A stretch of DNA of 12,848 nucleotides from Pseudomonadota bacterium (GTDB lineage Bacteria; Pseudomonadota; Gammaproteobacteria; Xanthomonadales; Rhodanobacteraceae), in NCBI GenBank assembly GCA_021777635.1, contig JAJYDI010000044.1, positions 1 to 12,848 of the forward strand. Direction: 5' to 3'. Every line of letters starts with the position of its first letter. Position 1 is the first letter of the stretch. The translations under genes and the position numbers were made by a program. The notes under the pieces are model-generated. The model saw nothing but the letters and a program-made list of their open reading frames with translations, was not told where the DNA came from and did not search any database. Of the stretch, positions 7,494 to 12,848 are shown piece after piece.

Positions 7494-8709
7494 CCTGCAT
7501 CTGCCGCGCAACGTGCGCCTGCTGCTGGCCGCACGCACCGCGCGCAGCGTTGGCCAGGGCGCCACCGTGGCCAGCTTCAGCCTCTATCTGCACGCGCTGG
7601 GCTACAGCGGCGCGGCAATCGGCACGATACTGATGGCAGGCCTGCTGTTCGGCGCGCTGATGACCCTGATCGTCGGCCCGCTCAGCGACCGCCGCGGCCG
7701 CCGCGGCCTGCTGCTTGGCTACGAGGTCGCTGCCGCACTCGCCGCGCTTGCGGCGATGCTCGCGCGAAGCGAGTGGGTGCTGATCGCCGCCGCCACCGTC
7801 GCCGGTTTCGGCCGCGGCGCCAACGGTGCCGCCGGACCGTTCGCGCCAGTCGAGCAGGCGTGGCTGGCACGCGAGGTCGACGGTGCCGCCCGTCGCTATG
7901 CCTTCGCGTTCAATGCCACGCTGGGCTTCCTCGGCATGGCCGCGGGCGCCGCGCTGGTGGCGCTGCCGGCGCTGCTCGGCCACGGCTTCACCGATGTCGG
8001 CAATTACCGCCTGCTGTTCCTGCTCCCTTTGGCCGGATCGCTGACCTCGATCGCTCTGCTAGGCAGTGCCCGCGAGCCGCCGACGCAGCCCATTCCCACA
8101 CCTGACCGCGCGGGCCGTTACGCCGCGGCACACGTCAAGCGCACGGAAAATCGCCAGCTGCGACGCCTTGCCCTGACCAACGCCATCAACGGCCTGGCGA
8201 TCGGCATCGTCGGGCCGCTGATCGCCTACTGGTTCGCCCGGCGCTTTGCCGAGAGTCCCGAGACGATCGGCCCGGCGTTGGCAGCCAGCTTCGTGCTTGC
8301 GGCGGCCGGTTCGGTCCTGAGCGGCAAGCTCAGCCTGCACTTCGGCGCCGTGCGCTCGGTGGTATGGATGCGCCTCGTCGGTCTGCTGCTGCTGCTGGCG
8401 ACGCCATACGCGCCGGTGTTCGGACTGGCGGTTGCGCTATACGCGCTGCGCGCCGCGTTCAACCAGGGCACCGCGGGCGCACGCCAAGCGGTCGCCGCCG
8501 GGCTGACTCGCGCCGAGCGCCGCGGACTGGCCGCCAGCGTGCAGAACCTGTCGCTGCAGATTCCTCGAGCCGCCGGACCGGTGCTCGGCGGCTGGCTGAT
8601 CCATGCTGGCCAGTTCACCACGCCATTTCTAATCGCCGCCGCGATGCAGGGTCTGTATCTGTATCTGTATCGGCGCTACTTCGGTGCCCTCGACGACATT
8701 CCGGGCTGA
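7486..8709 (+). CDS. Major facilitator superfamily transporter, substrate unknown
   Basis: Probable inner-membrane secondary transporter. The 407 residues form two bundles of about six hydrophobic segments each, split by a hydrophilic loop at about 195-227. The MFS motif A is clear at 64-75 (GPLSDRRGRRGL) between segments 2 and 3. A polar stretch, GFGRGANGAAGPFAPVEQAW (107-126), in the N-half and NQGTAGARQAV (326-336) in the C-half probably line the pathway. Overall it looks like a drug- or metabolite-efflux MFS, but no substrate can be assigned. ATG 7486 lies inside the clcB end (8-bp overlap); an open frame from 7414 would overlap clcB by 80 bases and adds a basic tail foreign to MFS proteins. 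The next gene begins six bases after the stop, so the ATP-grasp product may supply its cargo. This last link is inference. Confidence 0.9.
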   Translation: MSDLHLPRNVRLLLAARTARSVGQGATVASFSLYLHALGYSGAAIGTILMAGLLFGALMTLIVGPLSDRRGRRGLLLGYEVAAALAALAAMLARSEWVLIAAATVAGFGRGANGAAGPFAPVEQAWLAREVDGAARRYAFAFNATLGFLGMAAGAALVALPALLGHGFTDVGNYRLLFLLPLAGSLTSIALLGSAREPPTQPIPTPDRAGRYAAAHVKRTENRQLRRLALTNAINGLAIGIVGPLIAYWFARRFAESPETIGPALAASFVLAAAGSVLSGKLSLHFGAVRSVVWMRLVGLLLLLATPYAPVFGLAVALYALRAAFNQGTAGARQAVAAGLTRAERRGLAASVQNLSLQIPRAAGPVLGGWLIHAGQFTTPFLIAAAMQGLYLYLYRRYFGALDDIPG

Positions 8710-8715
8710 ATCCGC

Positions 8716-9630
8716 ATGCATCCTGCCGCAGCACCCCGCATCGCTCTCGTCACCGCCGCCGCCGCACGCGCCCTGGATGACGATCTCGCACCGCTCGCTG
8801 CCGCATTGGCAGCGAGAGGCGCGGCGGTGACGATCGCCGACTGGGATGTGGCCACGATTGACTGGTCGGGCTTCGATCTCGCCCTGCTGCGCTCGACCTG
8901 GGACTACAGCCTGCGCTTGCCCGAGTTCCTCGCCTGGGTGGCGCGGGTGACGACCCAGACCCGCCTGCTCAATCCGCCGGATGTCGTGCGCTGGAATACC
9001 GACAAGCACTACCTCGGAGAGCTGGCGCGCGCCGGCGTGGCGGTGGTGCCCGGCACCTTCGTTGAACCCGGCGCGAATGCGGGAGATGCGCTGCGCGGGT
9101 TCCTTGCCGCGCACGAGGCCCATGCCGACTTCGTGATCAAGCCTTGTGTCGGCGCCGGTTCGCGTGATGCGCAGCGCCATCGCCGCGACGACCCGGACTC
9201 GGCGGACGTGCACCTGCGGCGCCTGCTTGATGCCGGCCGCAGCGCGCTTCTACAGCCTTATCTAGATCGCGTCGATGCCGACGGCGAAACGGCGCTGCTG
9301 TTCTTCGAGGGCGGCTTCAGCCACGCCATTCGCAAGGGGCCGCTGCTGCGTCGCGACGAAGGTCCGACACGGGCGCTGTTCGCGCCCGAGCACATTCAGG
9401 CGCGTACGCCGGGCGCCGACGAGCTGGCGCTCGCACGGCGGACGCTGGCGGCGATTCCGTTCGCGGGCCCACTGCTCTACGCACGCGTTGATCTGCTGCG
9501 CGACGCACGCGGCAGGCCCGTGGTCCTCGAACTCGAACTGGCCGAGCCCTCGCTGTTCTTCGCCGGCGCACCAGGCAGCATCGAGCGCTTCGCCTCCGCG
9601 GTGCTGGCGCGGGCACTTCCGCGCGACTGA
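8716..9630 (+). CDS. ATP-grasp ligase-like protein (RimK/DcsG-like)
   Basis: Likely ATP-dependent carboxylate-amine (or similar) ligase of 304 residues; substrates unknown. The N-terminal part (1-110) has the family pattern of an alpha/beta pre-ATP domain with LALLRSTWDY (55-64) and LLNPPDVVRWNTDKHYL (84-100). The ATP-grasp core follows: K142 in FVIKPCVGAGSRD (nucleotide-binding lysine and flexible loop), E191 in GETALLFFEG, then D259 in YARVDLLRD and ELELAEPSLFF with E272, E274 and E277 for Mg-ATP. This RSTWDY plus LELxEPSL pattern is shared with uncharacterised proteins and with DcsG, the last enzyme of D-cycloserine synthesis; that similarity is from memory, and no other dcs gene is present. 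It follows the MFS gene by six bases, probably in one transcript, and has no strong ribosome binding site. Confidence 0.82.
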   Translation: MHPAAAPRIALVTAAAARALDDDLAPLAAALAARGAAVTIADWDVATIDWSGFDLALLRSTWDYSLRLPEFLAWVARVTTQTRLLNPPDVVRWNTDKHYLGELARAGVAVVPGTFVEPGANAGDALRGFLAAHEAHADFVIKPCVGAGSRDAQRHRRDDPDSADVHLRRLLDAGRSALLQPYLDRVDADGETALLFFEGGFSHAIRKGPLLRRDEGPTRALFAPEHIQARTPGADELALARRTLAAIPFAGPLLYARVDLLRDARGRPVVLELELAEPSLFFAGAPGSIERFASAVLARALPRD

Positions 9631-9638
9631 GCAACAAC

Positions 9639-9660
9639 GCGCAGCCTGATGCTGCTGCGC
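9639..9660. terminator. Hairpin in the convergent ATP-grasp/galE gap
   Basis: GCGCAGC (9639-9645) and GCTGCGC (9654-9660) form a perfect seven-bp stem with an eight-base loop, nine bases past the ATP-grasp stop in a 57-bp convergent gap. Neither strand has a T-run after it (TTGTTGC follows on the minus strand), so it is only a candidate bidirectional terminator. It could also simply stabilise the 3' end. Confidence 0.4.
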
Positions 9661-9687
9661 AAGACCGCTCAGGAGGGCGCATTGGAC

Positions 9688-10662
9688 TCAATAGGCCGGC
9701 GCACGATGCCAGCGCCACGCGGTCTCGATGATGGCGTCGAGTTCGCGGTACCGGGGCCGCCAGCCCAGCTTCCCGATCGCCCGCTCGGCGGACGCCACCA
9801 GCGTCGGCGGATCGCCCAGACGACGACGCGCCACCGTCCATGCGATGCGCCGGCCGGAGACACGCTCGGCCGCCGTGATTACCTCGCGCACGCTGAATCC
9901 GGCACCGTTGCCAAGATTGAAGGCATGGAATCCTGGCTGGTCCGCCATGAGCGTGAGCGCGGCCATGTGCGCAACGGCCAGATCGTCCACGTGCACGTAG
10001 TCGCGCACGCAGGTGCCGTCGCGGGTGGGATAGTCGTCGCCGAAGATCTGCAGCGCAGGACCCTGCCCCAAGGCCGCGCGCAGCACGTTGGGGACCAGAT
10101 GAGTTTCCGGCTGGTGCGACTCGCCGATGTGTCCGGCGGGATCGGCACCGGCGGCATTGAAGTAGCGCAGCGCTACGGCGCGCAGCCCGTACGCGGTCGC
10201 GGCGTCCGCCAGCAGGCGCTCGCACATGTGCTTGCTGGCGCCGTAGGGATTGATCGGCGCAGTGGGATGATCCTCGTCGATCAGGTCGCGTAGCGGATGG
10301 CCGAACACCGCCGCGCTCGAGGAAAACACGATGCGATTGACGCCGGCCGCACGCATCGCATCAAGCAGGGTCAGCGTGCCGGCTACGTTGTTGCGGTAAT
10401 AAGCGTAGGGCTCGGCCATTGACTCGCCGACCAGCGAGCGCGCACAGAAATGCATCACGGCGTCGAAGCTCTGCAGAGCGAACACCGCATCCAGCGCCGC
10501 GCGATCCAACACGTCGCCGACCACCAGCGTGCCCCACTGCACCGCCGCGCGATGCCCGGTCGCCAGATTGTCGAAGACGGTGATCTCGTGCCCGTGCCCG
10601 GCCAAGCACTTAACCATGTGCGCGCCGATGTAACCGGCGCCGCCGCAGACCAGGATTCGCAT
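9688..10662 (-). CDS. galE: UDP-glucose 4-epimerase GalE
   Basis: Short-chain dehydrogenase/reductase-type epimerase that interconverts UDP-glucose and UDP-galactose with bound NAD, supplying sugars for lipopolysaccharide and exopolysaccharide. The 324-residue product has the Rossmann motif GGAGYIG (7-13), the catalytic serine region FSSSAAVFG (S116), Y140 and K144 in PYGASKHMCE, RYFNAAGADP (167-176), and the typical end RRLGDPPTLVAS to WRPRY. The position of E. coli Tyr299, which limits the pocket, aligns with L288, so N-acetylated UDP-sugars may also be accepted (inference). ATG 10662 gives the proper Rossmann start; GGGAGG lies about 12 bases upstream, which is rather far. The frame extends to 10725 but adds no family sequence. 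It is divergent from etfB and convergent with the ATP-grasp gene, so it is probably transcribed alone. Confidence 0.95.
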   Translation of the reverse strand: MRILVCGGAGYIGAHMVKCLAGHGHEITVFDNLATGHRAAVQWGTLVVGDVLDRAALDAVFALQSFDAVMHFCARSLVGESMAEPYAYYRNNVAGTLTLLDAMRAAGVNRIVFSSSAAVFGHPLRDLIDEDHPTAPINPYGASKHMCERLLADAATAYGLRAVALRYFNAAGADPAGHIGESHQPETHLVPNVLRAALGQGPALQIFGDDYPTRDGTCVRDYVHVDDLAVAHMAALTLMADQPGFHAFNLGNGAGFSVREVITAAERVSGRRIAWTVARRRLGDPPTLVASAERAIGKLGWRPRYRELDAIIETAWRWHRAPAY

Positions 10663-10681
10663 ACGCCGCAATCGCCTCCCC

Positions 10682-10698
10682 GGATGGGAGCGCCATCC
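10682..10698 (-). promoter_or_regulatory. Dyad in the galE leader, overlapping a weak -10-like element
   Basis: GGATGG (10682-10687) and CCATCC (10693-10698) form a perfect six-bp dyad with a five-base loop, 20 bases upstream of the galE start. On the minus strand TAGGAT (10700-10695) resembles a -10 box, and GGGGCA (10723-10718) sits 17 bp before it but is a poor -35. The dyad could be an operator or a leader hairpin. Promoter evidence is weak. Confidence 0.3.
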
Positions 10699-10740
10699 TA
10701 CACGCGCTGCGACGCCCTGCCCCACGGCCGCCTCAGCGCC

Positions 10741-10769
10741 CTGAGTTAGAATTGCGGTTTGCCTATCAT
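10741..10769 (+). promoter_or_regulatory. Putative promoter of etfB-etfA
   Basis: TATCAT (10764-10769) matches five of six bases of the sigma70 -10. CTGAGT (10741-10746), 17 bp upstream, keeps only the TGA core of the -35. Initiation would be near 10776, inside the GC palindrome that follows directly, giving a leader of about 29 bases. The -10 is convincing; the -35 is weak, so an activator may be needed. Confidence 0.5.
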
Positions 10770-10770
10770 C

Positions 10771-10786
10771 GCCCGCGCGCGCGGGC
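10771..10786. repeat. Perfect 16-bp all-GC palindrome at the etfB transcription start
   Basis: GCCCGCGCGCGCGGGC is self-complementary over 16 bases and starts one base after the -10 element of etfB. It contains a run of alternating C and G that could adopt Z-DNA when supercoiled, or act as a symmetrical operator. Eight bases separate it from the Shine-Dalgarno. Function is unknown. Confidence 0.5.
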
Positions 10787-10804
10787 CCGTGCGAAGGAGT
10801 CTCG

Positions 10805-11551
10805 ATGAAGATCCTGGTCGGCTACAAGCGCGTTGTTGACTACAACGTGCGCATCCAGGTCAGGTCGGACGGCTCCGGCGTGGTCACCGAGGGCGTCAAG
10901 CAGTCCGCCAATCCATTTGACGAAATCGCGCTCGAGGAAGCCCTGCGCTTGCGCGAGAAGGGCATCGCGACCGACGTCACCGTGGTCTGCATCGGGCCGG
11001 CCGATCTCACCGCGCATCTGCGCAATGGTCTGGCGATGGGTGCCAATCGCGCCATCCACGTGATCAGCGCCACTCCGGTGCAGCCGCTGACCGCCGCGCG
11101 CGTGCTGCTCAAGCTGGTCGAGCGCGAGCAGCCGGGACTAGTGATCCTCGGCAAGCAGGCGATCGACGACGACAACAACCAGACCGGGCAGATGCTGGCC
11201 GCACTGTGGGGCCGTCCGCAGGCGACCTTCGCCTCGAAGGTCGAGCTCAACGGCAACGTCGCGCGCGTCACCCGCGAGGTCGATGCTGGTCTCGAAACGC
11301 TCGAGGTCGATCTGCCCGCGGTGATCACCACCGATTTGCGCCTCAACGAGCCGCGCTTCATCAAGCTGCCCGACATCATGAAGGCCAAGTCCAAGCCGAT
11401 CGAGACCATCGAGCTGGCGGCGCTGGGCGTGGAATCCGCTGACCATCTCAAGGCCACCGGTACTGCGCCGCCGCCCAGGCGGCAGAGAGGCGTGATGGTC
11501 AAGGACGTGCCAGAACTGGTCGCCGCGCTGAAGGCCAAGGGGCTGCTGTGA
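10805..11551 (+). CDS. etfB: Electron transfer flavoprotein beta subunit
   Basis: AMP-binding subunit of the EtfAB heterodimer, which accepts electrons from acyl-CoA and amino acid dehydrogenases in the cytoplasm and hands them to ETF-QO. The product has the usual length of 248 residues. Features are MKILVGYKRVVDYN at the start, NPFDEIALEEALRL (36-49), the nucleotide segment GKQAIDDDNNQTGQM (116-130), and the family signature from VTREVDAGLETLEV through NEPRFIKLPDIMKAK. L188 in that signature corresponds to the recognition-loop leucine that docks on partner dehydrogenases. AAGGAG (10794-10799) lies five bases before the ATG, an excellent ribosome binding site. etfA follows after an unusual 181-bp spacer. 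ETF-QO, its electron acceptor, is encoded about 4.7 kb to the left on the same strand. Confidence 0.97.
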   Translation: MKILVGYKRVVDYNVRIQVRSDGSGVVTEGVKQSANPFDEIALEEALRLREKGIATDVTVVCIGPADLTAHLRNGLAMGANRAIHVISATPVQPLTAARVLLKLVEREQPGLVILGKQAIDDDNNQTGQMLAALWGRPQATFASKVELNGNVARVTREVDAGLETLEVDLPAVITTDLRLNEPRFIKLPDIMKAKSKPIETIELAALGVESADHLKATGTAPPPRRQRGVMVKDVPELVAALKAKGLL

Positions 11552-11736
11552 GGCGATCGTGTCCACCCCAGCGCTCCATATCCCCTGAGGAAGGTATCCG
11601 CATGACGCAGGCATCCCCCAAGGCATTGTCATCCCCAGGGGACGACATCTCCATGCACGAAAGCCCCGGCGCTGCACCCAAGGTGGCGCGACCCCGGACC
11701 GCTGCACTTCTGCACGACTGCAGGCACATGCCATGA
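11548..11736 (+). CDS. Doubtful small ORF filling the etfB-etfA spacer
   Basis: A frame of 62 codons spans the whole spacer. It can begin at GTG 11548, overlapping the etfB stop by four bases, or at ATG 11602 (44 residues), which has GAGGAAGG seven bases upstream (11587-11594). Its TGA (11734-11736) overlaps the etfA ATG by four bases. The predicted peptide (MTQASPKALSSPGDDISMHE near the second start) has no recognised domain, signal peptide or membrane segment. About 43 of its 62 codons end in G or C, against 27 of the first 30 in etfA, which argues against long-term coding. It could be a translated leader peptide that couples etfA to etfB, or non-coding inserted DNA that happens to be open. 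I do not recognise it. Confidence 0.25.
   Translation: MRRSCPPQRSISPEEGIRMTQASPKALSSPGDDISMHESPGAAPKVARPRTAALLHDCRHMP
11622..11652. repeat. Imperfect 15-bp inverted repeat within the etfB-etfA spacer
   Basis: GGCATTGTCATCCCC (11622-11636) faces GGGGACGACATCTCC (11638-11652) across a single central base, with 11 of 15 positions complementary. The TCCCC/GGGGA core is perfect. A transcript would fold into a hairpin between etfB and etfA, which could tune the ratio of the two subunits. It may also mark a dispersed intergenic repeat. Confidence 0.5.
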
Positions 11737-12674
11737 ACACCATCCTGATCGTCGCCGAACACCGGGACGGCAAGCTCAATCCCGCCACTGCCAAGTGCGT
11801 GTCCTGCGCCCGCGCCATCGGGGGGACGATCCACGTTTTGGTGCTGGCTGATGCCGCGGGTGCCATCGCTGCCGAGGCCGCGAGGCTCGATGGGGTCAGC
11901 AAGGTGCTGTTCGTCGAACGCGTCGAAAACGCTCGCGCGCTGGCCGCGGTGCTGGCGCCTCAGGTCACCGCGGCGGCCAGCGACTGCACGCATCTTCTTG
12001 CGCCGTCCACCACGTTCGGCAAGGACCTCCTGCCGCGCGTGGCCGCGCTACTGGGCGCAGCCCAGGTCAGCGACATCATGGCCGTCGATGGTGCGCACGT
12101 TTTCCAGCGTCCGATCTACGCTGGAAACGCGATCCTGCGCGTCGAAGCACCTGCCGACGCCCTGGTGGTCGGTACCGTGCGCGTTGCATCGTGGCCGGCG
12201 ACCGGCACGGCCGCGCAGGCCGCGCCGATCGAGGCGCTGCAACTTGATGTCGCGCTCCCCTCGCACACGCGCTTCGTCGAACTCCGACAGGGCAAGAGTG
12301 ATCGCCCTGACCTGCAGAGCGCCAGCCGCGTGGTCTCGGGCGGTCGCGGCGTCGCATCGGCGGAAAACTTCGCCCTGATCTTCAATCTTGCCGACAAGCT
12401 GGGAGCTGCAGTTGGCGCCTCGCGCGCCGCTGTCGACGCCGGCTACGTGCCCAGTGACATGCAGGTCGGCCAGACCGGCAAGATCATCGCACCGGAACTC
12501 TACGTCGCCATTGGCATCTCCGGCGCCATCCAGCACCTCACCGGCATCAAGGACGCCGGCACCATCGTCGCCATCAACAGGGACGCCGAGGCGCCGATCT
12601 TCGAGGTCGCCGACTTCGGCCTGGTCGGCGATCTGTTCAAGCTGGTGCCCGAACTGGAACAGGCGCTGGGGTGA
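11733..12674 (+). CDS. etfA: Electron transfer flavoprotein alpha subunit
   Basis: FAD-binding subunit of EtfAB. The 313 residues show an N-terminal alpha/beta domain ([20 protein letters not shown]) and the C-terminal FAD domain with the full series of family motifs: RVVSGGRGV (199-207), [10 protein letters not shown] (228-237), QVGQTGK (244-250), [19 protein letters not shown] (255-273) and [20 protein letters not shown] (281-300). Length and motifs are intact, so it should be functional. The ATG at 11733 is fixed by homology. It has no strong ribosome binding site of its own, and its start overlaps the stop of the spacer frame, so translation may depend on ribosomes arriving from upstream. 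It is followed by REP-like repeats rather than a clear terminator. Confidence 0.97.
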   Translation: MNTILIVAEHRDGKLNPATAKCVSCARAIGGTIHVLVLADAAGAIAAEAARLDGVSKVLFVERVENARALAAVLAPQVTAAASDCTHLLAPSTTFGKDLLPRVAALLGAAQVSDIMAVDGAHVFQRPIYAGNAILRVEAPADALVVGTVRVASWPATGTAAQAAPIEALQLDVALPSHTRFVELRQGKSDRPDLQSASRVVSGGRGVASAENFALIFNLADKLGAAVGASRAAVDAGYVPSDMQVGQTGKIIAPELYVAIGISGAIQHLTGIKDAGTIVAINRDAEAPIFEVADFGLVGDLFKLVPELEQALG

Positions 12675-12723
12675 GCCCGGGGCGTTCCCGCTCGCGCCTG
12701 CAGCGACACATGAAGCGCAGCCG

Positions 12724-12752
12724 GTCACCCTGAGCACAGCGAAGGGTCTTCC
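12724..12752 (+). repeat. REP-like intergenic repeat, copy 1
   Basis: The unit begins GTCACCCTGAGCACAGCGAA and ends GGGTCTTCC. It resembles the widespread GTCATCCTGAGCGCAGCGAA-type intergenic repeat seen in many GC-rich proteobacterial genomes (recalled, not searched). ACCCT (12727-12731) and AGGGT (12743-12747) can form a small hairpin 50 bases after the etfA stop. Confidence 0.7.
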
Positions 12753-12773
12753 ACACGGCCACGTTTCAGGTAT

Positions 12774-12787
12774 CGGGACGACTCCCG
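12774..12787. other. Small hairpin between REP-like copies 1 and 2
   Basis: CGGGA (12774-12778) and TCCCG (12783-12787) form a perfect five-bp stem with loop CGAC. It lies in the linker of the repeat cluster and is probably part of a composite repeat. Confidence 0.3.
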
Positions 12788-12791
12788 CGAA

Positions 12792-12820
12792 GAAGATCCT
12801 TCGGGCTGCGCTTTCAGGAC
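12792..12820 (-). repeat. REP-like intergenic repeat, copy 2 (inverted)
   Basis: Read on the minus strand it shares with copy 1 the blocks CTGA, GC-CAG (one base differing) and CGAAGG-TCTTC (one base differing), with small indels. It is inverted relative to copies 1 and 3, so copies 1 and 2 can pair into a long imperfect stem around a 39-base linker. Confidence 0.65.
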
Positions 12821-12832
12821 GGCAACGAAGTT

Positions 12833-12848
12833 GTCACCCTGAGCGCAG
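12833..12848 (+). repeat. REP-like intergenic repeat, copy 3 (cut by right edge)
   Basis: GTCACCCTGAGCGCAG matches the first 16 bases of copy 1 with one difference and continues beyond the window. It restores the direct orientation, giving a direct-inverted-direct cluster. Confidence 0.65.

Noticed and set aside
1..12848. CRISPR arrays, tRNA/rRNA genes, insertion sequences, prophage or defence systems
   Set aside because: No repeat-spacer pattern, tRNA-like folds, transposase or phage-like proteins were found on either strand.

Overview
The window is ordinary, GC-rich chromosomal DNA. It most likely comes from a gammaproteobacterium of the Xanthomonadales / Rhodanobacteraceae-Lysobacteraceae type. 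That assignment is inferred from the start of the division and cell-wall cluster (mraZ-rsmH-ftsL-ftsI), the single-polypeptide bacterial ETF-ubiquinone oxidoreductase, the etfB-etfA pair, and short alternating palindromic repeats at the right edge. No phage, transposase, CRISPR array, tRNA, rRNA or defence module was found.

Left part, minus strand (1-2719): the head of the dcw cluster, read right to left as mraZ, rsmH, ftsL and the first 281 codons of ftsI, which runs off the left edge. rsmH/ftsL and ftsL/ftsI share ATGA stop-start overlaps. mraZ has a strong sigma70-type promoter (perfect TTGACA, 17-bp spacer). From its -10 to its ribosome binding site runs a set of four GTGG-type repeats on an exact 10-bp period, which is what an autoregulatory MraZ operator should look like. 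Upstream lies a 260-bp gene-free stretch and then an amidase-signature enzyme on the same strand.

Middle, plus strand (4430-9630): an ETF-ubiquinone oxidoreductase with its own promoter, a ClcB-type chloride channel family protein, an MFS transporter and a DcsG-like ATP-grasp ligase. The last three are packed tightly (8-bp overlap, then 6-bp gap) and look co-transcribed. The MFS/ATP-grasp pair is the least understood part of the window and could make and export a small amide-bonded compound.

Right part: galE (minus) converges on the ATP-grasp gene and is divergent from etfB-etfA (plus). EtfAB collects electrons from acyl-CoA and related dehydrogenases and passes them to the ETF-QO encoded about 4.7 kb to the left, so one electron-transfer chain is encoded at both ends of this plus-strand block. 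etfB and etfA are separated by an unusual 181-bp segment. It carries an open frame with 4-bp overlaps at both ends, a good Shine-Dalgarno and a hairpin, but its codon usage differs from its neighbours. After etfA come three REP-like repeat copies in alternating orientation, the last cut by the window edge.

No clearly new system was found. The items most worth checking are the MraZ operator array, the etfB-etfA spacer, the clcB-MFS-ATP-grasp cluster, and two family-level residue changes (ClcB internal glutamate site, GalE substrate-pocket position).
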